Source: DATFAS01 sp035254305 (GTDB lineage Bacteria > Bacillota > Bacilli > Aneurinibacillales > RAOX-1). From it: DNA of 25,751 nt. Position numbers and translations under genes: made by a program. Position 1 is the first letter of the stretch. Each line of letters begins with the position of its first letter. The notes beneath the pieces were generated by a model. It did not search any database. It was not told where the DNA came from and saw only the letters and a list, made by a program, of their open reading frames with translations. Location: contig DATFAS010000077.1 of assembly GCA_035254305.1 (NCBI GenBank), positions 1-25,751 of the forward strand. The letters are read 5' to 3'. Of the stretch, positions 15,046-22,458 are shown piece by piece.

Positions 15046-15261
15046 AAAAACCGTCCCGTGAAGATCTCCGGTAAATTATATGAGGATATCATTCAAACAG
15101 ATTGTGCAATTAACCCTGGAAATAGTGGGGGGCCATTAATTAATCTGAACGGTGAAGTTATTGGTATGAATGCCTTTATTATTAAGAACAATCAAGGGCT
15201 GGGTTTTGCTGTAGGGATCGACAGTATTAAGGCGCAAATTGGCAGATACATTCATGAATAG
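15025..15261 (+). pseudogene. C-terminal part of the interrupted HtrA/trypsin-like serine protease gene
   Basis: The frame resumes at ACG 15025 and gives TKGIISAKNRPVKISGKLYE, then TDCAINPGNSGGPLINLNGE with the catalytic serine (residue 192 of the joined protein), and GLGFAVGIDSIKAQIGRYIHE to the stop at 15259-15261. This is exactly the part of the S1C protease domain missing from the fragment ending at 3821. GTG 15058 could in principle start a short peptide, but no ribosome binding site is seen and it would lack the His and Asp of the triad. There is no PDZ domain, so the restored protein would be 236 residues. Confidence 0.9.
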
Positions 15262-15298
15262 AAGGTCAATGATTCCATTGGCCTTTTCTTATCAGCAT

Positions 15299-15607
15299 CT
15301 ACATCCAAGATTCTCCCCAATGCTGAATAGCTTGTATAACTGGTTCCAGGCTTTTTCCTTTTGACGTTAGTTCATATTCAATCCTTACGGGTGTCTCAGG
15401 GTAGACTCTGCGAGTAAGAACCTGTGCATCCTCTAGCTCCTTCATTCTCTCCGAAAGCACACGATCACTCATTTCCGGTATCTGTTCCTTTATATCCTTA
15501 AACCGGCGAGGTCCACCAAGCAAAACACGTATTATTAAGCCTGTCCATTTTTTTCCTAGTAATTCTATTGCTGCCTCATAACGTGGACACATGGAGGAAT
15601 AATCCAC
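15299..15607 (-). CDS. HxlR-family transcriptional regulator
   Basis: 102 residues starting at GTG 15607, chosen for the GGAGGG ribosome binding site 6 nt upstream. The sequence has the HxlR winged-helix layout: Cys7 in MCPRYEAAIELLGKKWTGLI, then LLGGPRRFKDIKEQIPEMSDRVLSERMKELEDAQVLTR, and YELTSKGKSLEPVIQAIQHWGE. Members are small dimeric DNA-binding proteins; several sense aldehydes or oxidants through the N-terminal cysteine. No obvious target gene is adjacent: the neighbours are the protease fragment and a small protein gene ended by its own terminator. The regulated pathway is unknown. Confidence 0.93.
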   Translation of the reverse strand: MDYSSMCPRYEAAIELLGKKWTGLIIRVLLGGPRRFKDIKEQIPEMSDRVLSERMKELEDAQVLTRRVYPETPVRIEYELTSKGKSLEPVIQAIQHWGESWM

Positions 15608-15638
15608 TGTAGTCCCTCCTTCCTGTTGCTTTATTCTT

Positions 15639-15667
15639 ATTATACTCCATCCCTAGTTAATTGTAAA
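15639..15667 (-). promoter_or_regulatory. SigmaA promoter of the HxlR gene
   Basis: On the minus strand TTTACA (15662-15667), 17 nt, TATAAT (15639-15644), 32 nt upstream of the GTG start. Confidence 0.8.
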
Positions 15668-15678
15668 AAGTAAGGATT

Positions 15679-15706
15679 AAAAAGAAAGCGAGCCGATTAG
15701 GCTCGC
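15679..15706 (-). terminator. Rho-independent terminator after the 48-residue gene
   Basis: A 7-bp GC-rich perfect stem (GCGAGCC / GGCTCGC, 15688-15694 with 15700-15706) and minus-strand TTTCTTTTT tail, 5 nt past the stop codon at 15711. Confidence 0.92.
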
Positions 15707-15710
15707 CATT

Positions 15711-15857
15711 TTATTCTTTACTCTTTTTGAATGCAATGATATAAATTTCTTCATTTTTTTCTTTATTCATGGATTGCTCGGCTGTCTGTAACAAATTTAG
15801 TTGGTCATAATTAAGATTGGCTATTGGCAGCTCATCTAAGTGATTGAACTTTTCCAT
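15711..15857 (-). CDS. Small hypothetical protein (48 residues)
   Basis: The minus-strand frame from ATG 15857 to TAA at 15711 begins MEKFNHLDELPIANLNYDQL and ends with a lysine-rich IIAFKKSKE. AGAGGAG lies 8 nt before the start and a strong terminator follows the stop, which makes the gene credible despite its length. It is soluble and highly charged, without a membrane span, cysteines or known motifs. It begins 53 nt after the Nudix gene stop and may be co-transcribed with it. No function is suggested. Confidence 0.7.
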   Translation of the reverse strand: MEKFNHLDELPIANLNYDQLNLLQTAEQSMNKEKNEEIYIIAFKKSKE

Positions 15858-15910
15858 TTGATCAACTCCTCTTTGTTATCGGTTCATAGTGTATGTAGTC
15901 ACCGTCGTTT

Positions 15911-16312
15911 TTACAATACTAATTGTGATTCCATAATATTTCGTACGGTGGAAATATCTGCTGGAGCCCAATTCAGTTCCCATAGTTGATCAATAGGTAC
16001 CCATCTTAATTCCTTATGCTCTAACGCCTTTGGCGATCCTTCCACAAGTCTTGATTTATATGTAGTGAGATGAACCTCGATTTCCGGATAAGGATGGATC
16101 ACATCAGCTATTTGATCCTCTACTTGAATAAGGCAATCCAGTTCTTCCTTGATTTCTCGTATTAAGGCTTGCTTTGGATTTTCTCCCGGTTCAATCTTCC
16201 CTCCTGGAAACTCCCAAAAACCCTCCATAGACCTATTTGGCCCTCTAAGCGCACATAGTATCCGTTTGTTCTCATCATAGATGACTGCCCCAACAACATC
16301 GATTCGTTTCAC
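15911..16312 (-). CDS. Nudix hydrolase, MutT / CTP-pyrophosphohydrolase-like
   Basis: 133 residues from GTG 16312, with GGGAGG 7 nt upstream. The Nudix box runs from Gly38: GKIEPGE, seven residues, then REIKEELDC, matching GX5EX7REUXEE with Asp in place of the late Gly, as often seen in this subgroup. The N-terminal MKRIDVVGAVIYDENKRILC and GFWEFPGGKIEPGE are typical of MutT-like enzymes that hydrolyse oxidised or non-canonical nucleoside triphosphates to monophosphates. The exact substrate (8-oxo-dGTP, 5-hydroxy-CTP or other) cannot be told. Confidence 0.93.
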   Translation of the reverse strand: MKRIDVVGAVIYDENKRILCALRGPNRSMEGFWEFPGGKIEPGENPKQALIREIKEELDCLIQVEDQIADVIHPYPEIEVHLTTYKSRLVEGSPKALEHKELRWVPIDQLWELNWAPADISTVRNIMESQLVL

Positions 16313-16417
16313 TCAACAACCTCCCTTTTAACCAGCCGAATTCATGAGTATGAGTAGAAAACTAATATGAATTAGTATGTCGGAAAAGGTAAAAATAATG
16401 AACATAAACTTTCAACA

Positions 16418-16448
16418 GTAAAAGAGATCGGTAAATGAACCGATCTCT
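16418..16448 (-). terminator. Rho-independent terminator of the lut operon
   Basis: A 10-bp perfect stem (AGAGATCGGT / ACCGATCTCT, 16423-16432 with 16439-16448) with a 6-nt loop; it overlaps the lutC stop codon by two bases and is followed by a short T-rich tail. Confidence 0.85.
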
Positions 16449-17139
16449 AATCCTTCAAAAGAATCACGTAGACTTTTCCAGGGCCATGGACTCCTAGTGC
16501 TAAATCCATTTCAATATCACCTGTACGGCTTGGTCCTGTTATAAAGTTAATGCAAGAAGGTAATCCATCAGGTATCTTGGAGTGAACCTGTTGTACAGCT
16601 TGTGTTAATCTTGGTACAATGCTTTTTTCAGATAGTATACAAAGAAATGCAGGGGGTAGAAGACTAACTACTCTTCCTCTGCCACCTCCGTTGAAAAGAA
16701 CGACTGTCCCTGTCTCAGCCAACCCAATATCTCCCCATGCTATCCCTAGATCAACCTGTGCAGCTTCTCTTCTTAATTCCATAGGGGATCCAGTGGTATT
16801 CCATTCAACGGTTTTTATGCCCTTTTCTCGAAGATGATCGGCAAGCTTCAAATCATGAAAAACTTGGTCGTCCCAGAAAATTGTGCTCTTAACTCCAAAG
16901 CCTTGCAAAACAGATTCAAGAGTAGATGTTATTTCACTCCTGTAAATACGATCTACCGGTGTATTTAGAGCTTCTAGATTATCCATAAATTGCTGGATTA
17001 AATCTTCCTGTGTTTTCCCTTCATACAAATGAACATAAGGCTTTGCTTCCCAGTCAGGTGGCCTAACCCCAGATCTTCTCGGGCGTCCTAATCGATTCGC
17101 AATTTTATTTAAGAAGGCATCTTGTTTTTCCATGCTCAT
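16447..17139 (-). CDS. lutC: Lactate utilization protein C
   Basis: 230 residues. It belongs to the LutC/YkgG (DUF162) family, the third subunit of the LutABC complex that oxidises L-lactate to pyruvate in bacilli. Visible family blocks are IANRLGRPRRSGVRPPDWEA, the central WGDIGLAETGTVVLFNGGGRGRVVSLLPP, and the C-terminal INFITGPSRTGDIEMDLALGVHGPG. No metal-binding cysteine cluster is present, in line with the family. It starts one base after the lutB stop, so the two are coupled, and the operon terminator overlaps its stop. Confidence 0.96.
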   Translation of the reverse strand: MSMEKQDAFLNKIANRLGRPRRSGVRPPDWEAKPYVHLYEGKTQEDLIQQFMDNLEALNTPVDRIYRSEITSTLESVLQGFGVKSTIFWDDQVFHDLKLADHLREKGIKTVEWNTTGSPMELRREAAQVDLGIAWGDIGLAETGTVVLFNGGGRGRVVSLLPPAFLCILSEKSIVPRLTQAVQQVHSKIPDGLPSCINFITGPSRTGDIEMDLALGVHGPGKVYVILLKD

Positions 17140-17140
17140 G

Positions 17141-18553
17141 TTAACCCCGATCCTTTCCTTCCTTCTTCCACCAATCCCTAAATGATTGCTTTGCTGGTTG
17201 TGGTAAATCCCTTACATCCGTCCATCCCCCAAGCATTCCTGGTCCGCTTGTTATCACACCATCCTTAGCCATGACGCCCATTCCGGTATGAGCCATCTTC
17301 ACCGCAAGATCGTAAACCGTAGGATGGCTTGTGACATATCCAAATCCTTTAAAAGCAAGCTTCTCCGATGCAGGTGTGAAACCTTGTTCTACCTCATCCT
17401 TACGATGCTCAATCAATAATTCATGGAGGGGAATTTTCACTGGGCAAACCTCTGTACATGCTCCACATAAACTAGAAGCATAAGGAAGTTCCTTAAATTC
17501 CTCATACCCATCAAAGAGAGGGGATAACACAGCTCCAATCGGTCCACTATATACCCCACCGTAAGCATGACCACCAATATGACGATAAACCGGACAAACA
17601 TTCAAGCAAGCACCACAACGAATACATTTCAGTGCTTCTTGATAGGCTGTTCCAAGAATCTTCGATCGACCATTATCAATAATCACGATATGTACATCAT
17701 CAGGGCCATCTAAATCAGCTTCCTTGCGAGGTGAATTAATTCCTGTTACATACACACTAATCTTTTGACCGGTAGCACTTCGCGTTAACATGGAAACAAC
17801 CATATCTAATTCTTGCCAGCCTGGAACAATCCTCTCCATTCCCATCATAACGATATGGGTTTTCGGTAAAGTAGTTGTTAATCGTGCATTCCCCTCATTA
17901 CTAATGAGAACGACTGACCCAGATTCTGCTACTGCAAAATTACAACCTGAAATTCCAATGTCTGCATTTAAGAACTCTTCACGAAGCTTTTCTCTAGCGA
18001 ATGAACAGAGCTCTGTCGTTTCTTGGGAAAGCTGTCTGCCTGCCACCTCTGAGAATAATTCTGAAACTTCTTTTCTTGTTTTGTGAATAGCAGGTGCAAT
18101 GAGGTGAGAGGGTGTCTCGTCTGCTAACTGAATGATATATTCTCCTAAATCTGTTTCAACGACACGCACACCCATTTCTTCAAGATGTTTGTTTAAGTGC
18201 ATTTCTTCAGAAACCATAGACTTAGATTTTACAACCGTTTTGGCTCCCTTTTCCTTCGCAATTCCCGTTATAATTTGAACTGCCTCATCTGCTGTATCTG
18301 CAAAGTGGACATGTCCGCCTTTTTTTCGAACATTCGTGGCAAACTGCTCAATATAGCTATCTAAATTCTCAATCGTATGCATCCGAATAGCCGAAACATG
18401 ATCCCGCCATTCTTCGAAATTACCCACTAGCTCAGCAGCCGCTATCCTACCCGCACGAAACTTATCTTGAGCTAATGGAACCGCCTTTTTTAACACAGGA
18501 TCGGCTAGTGCCTTCTCTACTCTCTCGTGAAACGGTAATCGTTGTGTACTCAT
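17141..18553 (-). CDS. lutB: Lactate utilization iron-sulfur protein B
   Basis: 470 residues, normal LutB length. The N-terminal ~290 residues are a LutC-like domain (NADIGISGCNFAVAESGSVV is characteristic). Then come two ferredoxin-type 4Fe-4S motifs: Cys310, 313, 316 and 320 (CIRCGACLNVCPVY), and Cys363, 366 and 370 (CGACTEVCPVKIPLHELL). The protein is thought to carry electrons in the LutABC lactate dehydrogenase. It is the middle gene of lutABC, separated by two bases from lutA, with GGGAGG upstream of ATG 18553. Confidence 0.97.
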   Translation of the reverse strand: MSTQRLPFHERVEKALADPVLKKAVPLAQDKFRAGRIAAAELVGNFEEWRDHVSAIRMHTIENLDSYIEQFATNVRKKGGHVHFADTADEAVQIITGIAKEKGAKTVVKSKSMVSEEMHLNKHLEEMGVRVVETDLGEYIIQLADETPSHLIAPAIHKTRKEVSELFSEVAGRQLSQETTELCSFAREKLREEFLNADIGISGCNFAVAESGSVVLISNEGNARLTTTLPKTHIVMMGMERIVPGWQELDMVVSMLTRSATGQKISVYVTGINSPRKEADLDGPDDVHIVIIDNGRSKILGTAYQEALKCIRCGACLNVCPVYRHIGGHAYGGVYSGPIGAVLSPLFDGYEEFKELPYASSLCGACTEVCPVKIPLHELLIEHRKDEVEQGFTPASEKLAFKGFGYVTSHPTVYDLAVKMAHTGMGVMAKDGVITSGPGMLGGWTDVRDLPQPAKQSFRDWWKKEGKDRG

Positions 18554-18555
18554 GA

Positions 18556-19284
18556 TTATTGCTTTCCTCCCTGCGCGAGAACTTCAGCAACGTGCATGAC
18601 CTTGATATCTTTTTGTGTTCGATTTAATCTTCCACCGATATTCATCAGACAGCCCATATCCGAACCAATCAGTATTTCTGCACCTGTTGACTCAATGTTG
18701 CGGATCTTCTCGTCAACCATTTTCTCCGAGATTTCACTCATCTTCGCTGCGAAAGTTCCACCGAATCCACAACAATCATTACAATAAGGAAGATCCACCA
18801 CCTCTAGCCCCTCTACTTGCCCGAGAAGCGCCTTTGGTTCTTCCTTTATTCCTAAACCGCGGGCCATATGACAGGATTGATGGTAGGTGGCTTTCCCCGG
18901 AAGCTTGAGGTCACTCATCTCTACCTTCAATATTTTAACTAAGAATTCAGAGAATTCATATGTTTTATCCACTAATTTTTGCGCCTTCTCTAGCCAAACC
19001 GGTTCTTCCTTAAATAGGCCTGGATAGTAGTGGCGAATCATGGAGGCACAAGAACCTGAAGGGGTTACAACGATCTCACTCTTCTCGAAGGCTTTAATCA
19101 GCTGCCTGGCTGCTTCTTTGGCATCCTTCTGGTATCCACTGTTAAATGCTGGTTGACCACAGCATGTTTGTTCAGCAGGGAAATCTACTTCTACTCCATT
19201 TCTCTTTAAAACTTCCACCACGCTTATTCCCACATTCGGATAAAATACGTCGGCCAAACAGGTTATAAAGAGTGAAACCTTCAT
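18556..19284 (-). CDS. lutA: Lactate utilization protein A (CCG-domain protein)
   Basis: 242 residues. It has two cysteine-rich CCG domains: the first with Cys41-Cys42 in EQTCCGQPAFNSGY, the second with CNDCCGFGGTFAAKMSEIS, plus YHQSCHMARGLGI. These domains bind iron-sulfur clusters in LutA and GlpC-like oxidoreductases. First gene of the lutABC operon for growth on L-lactate. A GGGAGG ribosome binding site precedes ATG 19284. An interrupted palindrome at 19327-19343 is a plausible operator. No lactate permease or LutR gene is in the window. Confidence 0.97.
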   Translation of the reverse strand: MKVSLFITCLADVFYPNVGISVVEVLKRNGVEVDFPAEQTCCGQPAFNSGYQKDAKEAARQLIKAFEKSEIVVTPSGSCASMIRHYYPGLFKEEPVWLEKAQKLVDKTYEFSEFLVKILKVEMSDLKLPGKATYHQSCHMARGLGIKEEPKALLGQVEGLEVVDLPYCNDCCGFGGTFAAKMSEISEKMVDEKIRNIESTGAEILIGSDMGCLMNIGGRLNRTQKDIKVMHVAEVLAQGGKQ

Positions 19285-19326
19285 TGTATTTCCTCCCTTT
19301 CTATTTACTACGAAACTATGAAAATC

Positions 19327-19367
19327 AGGTTATCGGATGACCTATCAATAAAATTTATTGAATTATA
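19327..19367 (-). promoter_or_regulatory. lutA control region: TATAAT box and palindromic operator candidate
   Basis: On the minus strand TATAAT (19362-19367) is followed by a 17-bp near-perfect palindrome at 19327-19343 (AGGTCATCCGATAACCT on the minus strand). lut operons are known to be controlled by the GntR-family repressor LutR; a palindrome just past the -10 box fits a blocking operator. No good -35 box is seen. Confidence 0.45.
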
Positions 19368-19380
19368 ACATATTTTATAG

Positions 19381-19410
19381 AAAAAAAAGGCTATTTCATT
19401 ACAAAATAGC
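19381..19410 (-). terminator. Terminator of the moaC-moaB operon
   Basis: Stem GCTATTT / AAATAGC (19390-19396 with 19404-19410) followed on the minus strand by C and eight T, 20 nt past the stop of the molybdopterin-domain gene. Confidence 0.85.
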
Positions 19411-19429
19411 GTGAAAAGATAAACTAGTC

Positions 19430-19795
19430 TTATGCAAGTACGATCCGAACGACTGATTTAACATTCAGACAATCACTTTCATACCCCGGGACATAAAGTC
19501 TTACAGGATATCCTTTTTTTAATGGCTCTCCTTTTTGTTTATACAAAAGGAACGCTGAGTGAAGTTCAGCCATTGGAATCCTTTGTTCAAAACCATCATT
19601 AGCAATAAAGCTAGCAAATTCATAGTGACAATCAATAGATAATTCCTGAAAAACCCTGGTAAGATAAACAGCCTCTCCACCTTTAAGTACATAATCTTCA
19701 ACAGGAACCGTTTCATCCGTCCATTTCTCTAGATCACTCCATTTGATCGGATAAATTTGATCCGGAGTGATGAGTTCAAGCTTCCAATTCTGCAC
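19430..19795 (-). CDS. Compact sulfite-oxidase-like molybdopterin-domain protein
   Basis: 121 residues from GTG 19795, with AGGGGGAG 5 nt upstream that overlaps the end of moaB. The second half resembles the oxidoreductase molybdopterin-binding fold of sulfite oxidase and YedY-type proteins: SFIANDGFEQRIPMAEL, then GEPLKKGYPVRLYVPGY and a closing NVKSVVRIVL, where a Lys-x-Val-xx-Ile end is usual. It is much shorter than catalytic members (about 200 residues or more). Cys56 (SIDCHYEF) could be the molybdenum ligand but is not in a classical context. The position after moaC and moaB supports a link with molybdenum cofactor. Whether it is an enzyme or a cofactor-binding protein is open. Confidence 0.7.
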   Translation of the reverse strand: MQNWKLELITPDQIYPIKWSDLEKWTDETVPVEDYVLKGGEAVYLTRVFQELSIDCHYEFASFIANDGFEQRIPMAELHSAFLLYKQKGEPLKKGYPVRLYVPGYESDCLNVKSVVRIVLA

Positions 19796-19806
19796 ATATA
19801 CTCCCC

Positions 19807-20304
19807 CTAAACGGTATCATTATGTTCTATATTATTCTGCAATAATTGCAAAGCATGGGGTAGAACATCCACAATCGCTTCGAAGCATTCCCGTACAGCC
19901 TTCGGGCTCCCTGGTAAATTAATAATCAATGTATTTCCACGAATTCCCGCAGTCGCCCTAGAAAGAATTGCATATTTTGTTTTAACCAAAGAGGCAGCTC
20001 TCATTTTTTCTGGTATTCCAGGTACCTCTTTTTGAATGACAGCTTTTGTGGCTTCGGGTGTAATATCTCTTGCAGCAAATCCGGTTCCACCTGTTGTTAA
20101 GATCAGCTGGCACTGATCTTGATCCGATAATTGAATCAAATAATTTTCAATAATGGTTTGTTCATCAGGGATCACATGGTATTGAATGACTTCCCCTTTT
20201 ATCTCTTCAACAAGAGACTTTAATAATTCACCACTTAGATCAACACGTTCCCCCTTGCTTCCTTTATCACTCGCTGTTAAAACTCCAACCTTCCACTTAG
20301 ACAT
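19807..20304 (-). CDS. moaB: MoaB/MogA-family molybdopterin adenylyltransferase
   Basis: 165 residues from ATG 20304, with AGGAGGGTG upstream. The family signature is ILTTGGTGFAARDITPEATKAV, followed by ATAGIRGNTLIINLPGSPKAV near the C-terminus. Members adenylylate molybdopterin before molybdate insertion. In Bacillus the protein is named MoaB, in E. coli MogA carries the activity; sequence alone does not decide between the names. It follows moaC by 12 nt and precedes the molybdopterin-domain protein, forming a three-gene operon. Confidence 0.93.
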   Translation of the reverse strand: MSKWKVGVLTASDKGSKGERVDLSGELLKSLVEEIKGEVIQYHVIPDEQTIIENYLIQLSDQDQCQLILTTGGTGFAARDITPEATKAVIQKEVPGIPEKMRAASLVKTKYAILSRATAGIRGNTLIINLPGSPKAVRECFEAIVDVLPHALQLLQNNIEHNDTV

Positions 20305-20316
20305 GATTACACCCTC

Positions 20317-20805
20317 CTATTCCACATATCCTTCTCGAACGAAATCTCCACTCTTGCCACCGGACTTTCTTAACAAATACGTAGGACCAATAACCATTCC
20401 TTTATCCATTGCCTTGCACATATCATAAATCGTCAACGCAGCAACACTTGCGGCTGTTAATGCTTCCATCTCCACTCCAGTACTGCCTGTGGTCTTGGCT
20501 CTTGCCTTAATCTCAATTTTTTGCTCTGACAAAAAAGAAAACTCAATATCCACACCTGTTAATGGAATAGGATGGCACATAGGAATGATTTCGGATGTCT
20601 TTTTCGCAGCCATAATTCCAGCCACCTGTGAAACAGCAAGTACATCTCCTTTACCTATTCGCCCTTCCTTAATCCTTGCCATTGTTTCAATTTCCATCTC
20701 TACATAACTCATAGCAATGGCTTCTCTTTTGGTTGTTTGTTTATCGGATATATCGACCATCTTAGCTCGACTTTGTTCATTAAAATGGGTTAATTTATCG
20801 CTCAT
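20317..20805 (-). CDS. moaC: Cyclic pyranopterin monophosphate synthase MoaC
   Basis: 162 residues from ATG 20805 (MSDKLTHFNEQ), close to the usual 160; GGTGG lies 5 nt upstream and an in-frame ATG four codons earlier has none. The protein catalyses the second part of the first step of molybdenum cofactor synthesis, converting the MoaA product to cyclic pyranopterin monophosphate. Motifs: MVDISDKQTTKREAIA, IIPMCHPIPLTGVDIEF with the active-site CHP, GVEMEALTAASVAALTIYDM, and KSGGKSGDF. MoaA is not in the window. Confidence 0.97.
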   Translation of the reverse strand: MSDKLTHFNEQSRAKMVDISDKQTTKREAIAMSYVEMEIETMARIKEGRIGKGDVLAVSQVAGIMAAKKTSEIIPMCHPIPLTGVDIEFSFLSEQKIEIKARAKTTGSTGVEMEALTAASVAALTIYDMCKAMDKGMVIGPTYLLRKSGGKSGDFVREGYVE

Positions 20806-20891
20806 TGTTACCACCATTCTGCCCTCAAATTTATCTTGATTTTATTATAACAAAATTGTCTATCATATTTTTAACTAAAAAGAAAAGCTCC

Positions 20892-21914
20892 TCATTTCTT
20901 AATCCCTTTCTCTTGATAATACTTGACAGCACCAGAATGAAGCTCTAGGCTGACTCCCTCAAGAGCTGTTTCAAGTTTAATCTGTTCAGCTTGCTTTTGT
21001 ATCTTCTTCATTTGGTCTAGATTTTCAAATAGTGTTTTTGTTAAATGATAGACCATCGCCTCATCTAATTCAGACCGGGCAACTAGCTGGGTCTTAACAG
21101 CAACTGTCTGAACCTCTTGGTCAAATCCAGGATATGTACCCTTAAGGATCGGCTGCTCCACATAGTATGGATACTTTTGGATTAACTGCTTCATATGCTC
21201 AGCATCAAGCCCAATGATGCGAATTCCTTTCGTTATCGCAAGCTCATTAACAGCAGCAATGGGAGCTGGCGCTGTAATGAAAGCTGCATCGATACTTCCA
21301 TCCTGTAAATGGCTAGACGCTTCTCCAAAATCAAGATATTCTGTCTTACCTAAATCACTAAATTTTATACCGTATATTTCAAGTAGCTGCTCAGCATTTG
21401 CCTCGATTCCACTATTAAATGCACCAATAGCTACACGTTTTCCCTTTAGATCCTGTATCGTTCGAATGGTACTATTCTTAGCAACTACAATCTGAATCGT
21501 TTCATTATACAGTGAAGCTATCACTTTCAAATTTTTGATAGCACCACTTTCTTTAAACATGTTGACCCCTTTCGAGGCATAATCAGCGATATCCCCTTTG
21601 GTTAGAGCCAAGTCAACTTGTCTCTTCTTAATTACACGCATGTTCTCGATAGAATTACTTGTACTCTGGACAGAGGCGTTAACCTGAGCTTTTTCCGTAA
21701 AGATTTTGGCTATTCCTGCACCAAGTGAATAGTAAGTTCCAGATGTCCCTCCTGTTGCAATGATGATTGAATCAGGCGTTCCATATTGCTGTTGATCTGT
21801 TGGCTTGTTGGCTTGATGGTTCAATCCCTGATCTGTTCCTCTACCACAACCTAATACAAATAAACTAAGACCAAGAGTTAATACTAACATCGAAAGAAGC
21901 CCTTTCTTTCTCAA
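20892..21914 (-). CDS. TAXI-family TRAP transporter solute-binding lipoprotein (orphan)
   Basis: 340 residues from TTG 21914, with AAAGGGGG about 11 nt upstream. The N-terminus is a lipoprotein signal (MRKKGLLSMLVLTLGLSLFV then LGC, lipobox cysteine at residue 23). The mature part matches TAXI solute receptors: IIIATGGTSGTYYSLGAGIA, INVRVIKKRQ-like NMRVIKKRQVDLALTKGD, and VAIGAFNSGIEANAEQLLE. Such receptors pass dicarboxylates, glutamate or similar acids to a DctQM-fused TRAP permease. No permease gene is adjacent, so the partner must be elsewhere or the protein works as a sensor receptor. Ligand unknown. Confidence 0.92.
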   Translation of the reverse strand: MRKKGLLSMLVLTLGLSLFVLGCGRGTDQGLNHQANKPTDQQQYGTPDSIIIATGGTSGTYYSLGAGIAKIFTEKAQVNASVQSTSNSIENMRVIKKRQVDLALTKGDIADYASKGVNMFKESGAIKNLKVIASLYNETIQIVVAKNSTIRTIQDLKGKRVAIGAFNSGIEANAEQLLEIYGIKFSDLGKTEYLDFGEASSHLQDGSIDAAFITAPAPIAAVNELAITKGIRIIGLDAEHMKQLIQKYPYYVEQPILKGTYPGFDQEVQTVAVKTQLVARSELDEAMVYHLTKTLFENLDQMKKIQKQAEQIKLETALEGVSLELHSGAVKYYQEKGIKK

Positions 21915-22002
21915 GTTTTATAGATCCCCCTTTGGTTAGCTAATATTCAATCAAAACTTATTACCATTCTGTAACATTATTCTTTAAGAAGGTGAAATAA
22001 TC

Positions 22003-22458
22003 ATGCGACTCATTTTAATCCTTATTCTAATTATTTTTCATTCATTCACTTCCTTTGCTTCTGCAGAGGAGGAGGAGGTATATCTATTAATTGATAAATC
22101 AAGTAACCAATTGATTGTTATACTGAATGATCAACCTATTTTCCATTTTCCCATCGCAACAGGGAAAGCTGTTCATCTTACCCCAATAGGAAGCTTCCAA
22201 ATAACACGTAAAGTAAAAAACCCCTGGTACATTCCAAAGAATATACCAGGGGGAGATTCACGAAACCCAGTAGGGACCCGTTGGCTTGGCTTGAATGTTC
22301 CTCATACAGACGGCTATAAATACGGTATACATGGTACCAATGATCCTAGTTCTATCGGTAAACATGTGAGTCAAGGCTGCATTCGAATGAAAAATGAAGA
22401 TATTGAATGGCTCTATCAACATATCCCATTAAGCACGAGGGTAGTCATTCAACCTTAA
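22003..22458 (+). CDS. L,D-transpeptidase (YkuD domain), secreted
   Basis: 151 residues. Signal peptide of about 21 residues ending FASA before EEEE. The YkuD catalytic domain fills the rest: LIDKSSNQLIVILNDQP, ATGKAVHLTPIGSFQI, and the active site YGIHGTNDPSSIGKHVSQGCIRM with His110, His121 and nucleophile Cys126. These enzymes make 3-3 cross-links in peptidoglycan or trim it; in bacilli small versions act on vegetative wall or spore cortex. It lacks a LysM domain. AGAAGGTG precedes ATG 22003. Its 3' end overlaps the convergent sftA gene by 4 bp. Confidence 0.95.
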   Translation: MRLILILILIIFHSFTSFASAEEEEVYLLIDKSSNQLIVILNDQPIFHFPIATGKAVHLTPIGSFQITRKVKNPWYIPKNIPGGDSRNPVGTRWLGLNVPHTDGYKYGIHGTNDPSSIGKHVSQGCIRMKNEDIEWLYQHIPLSTRVVIQP

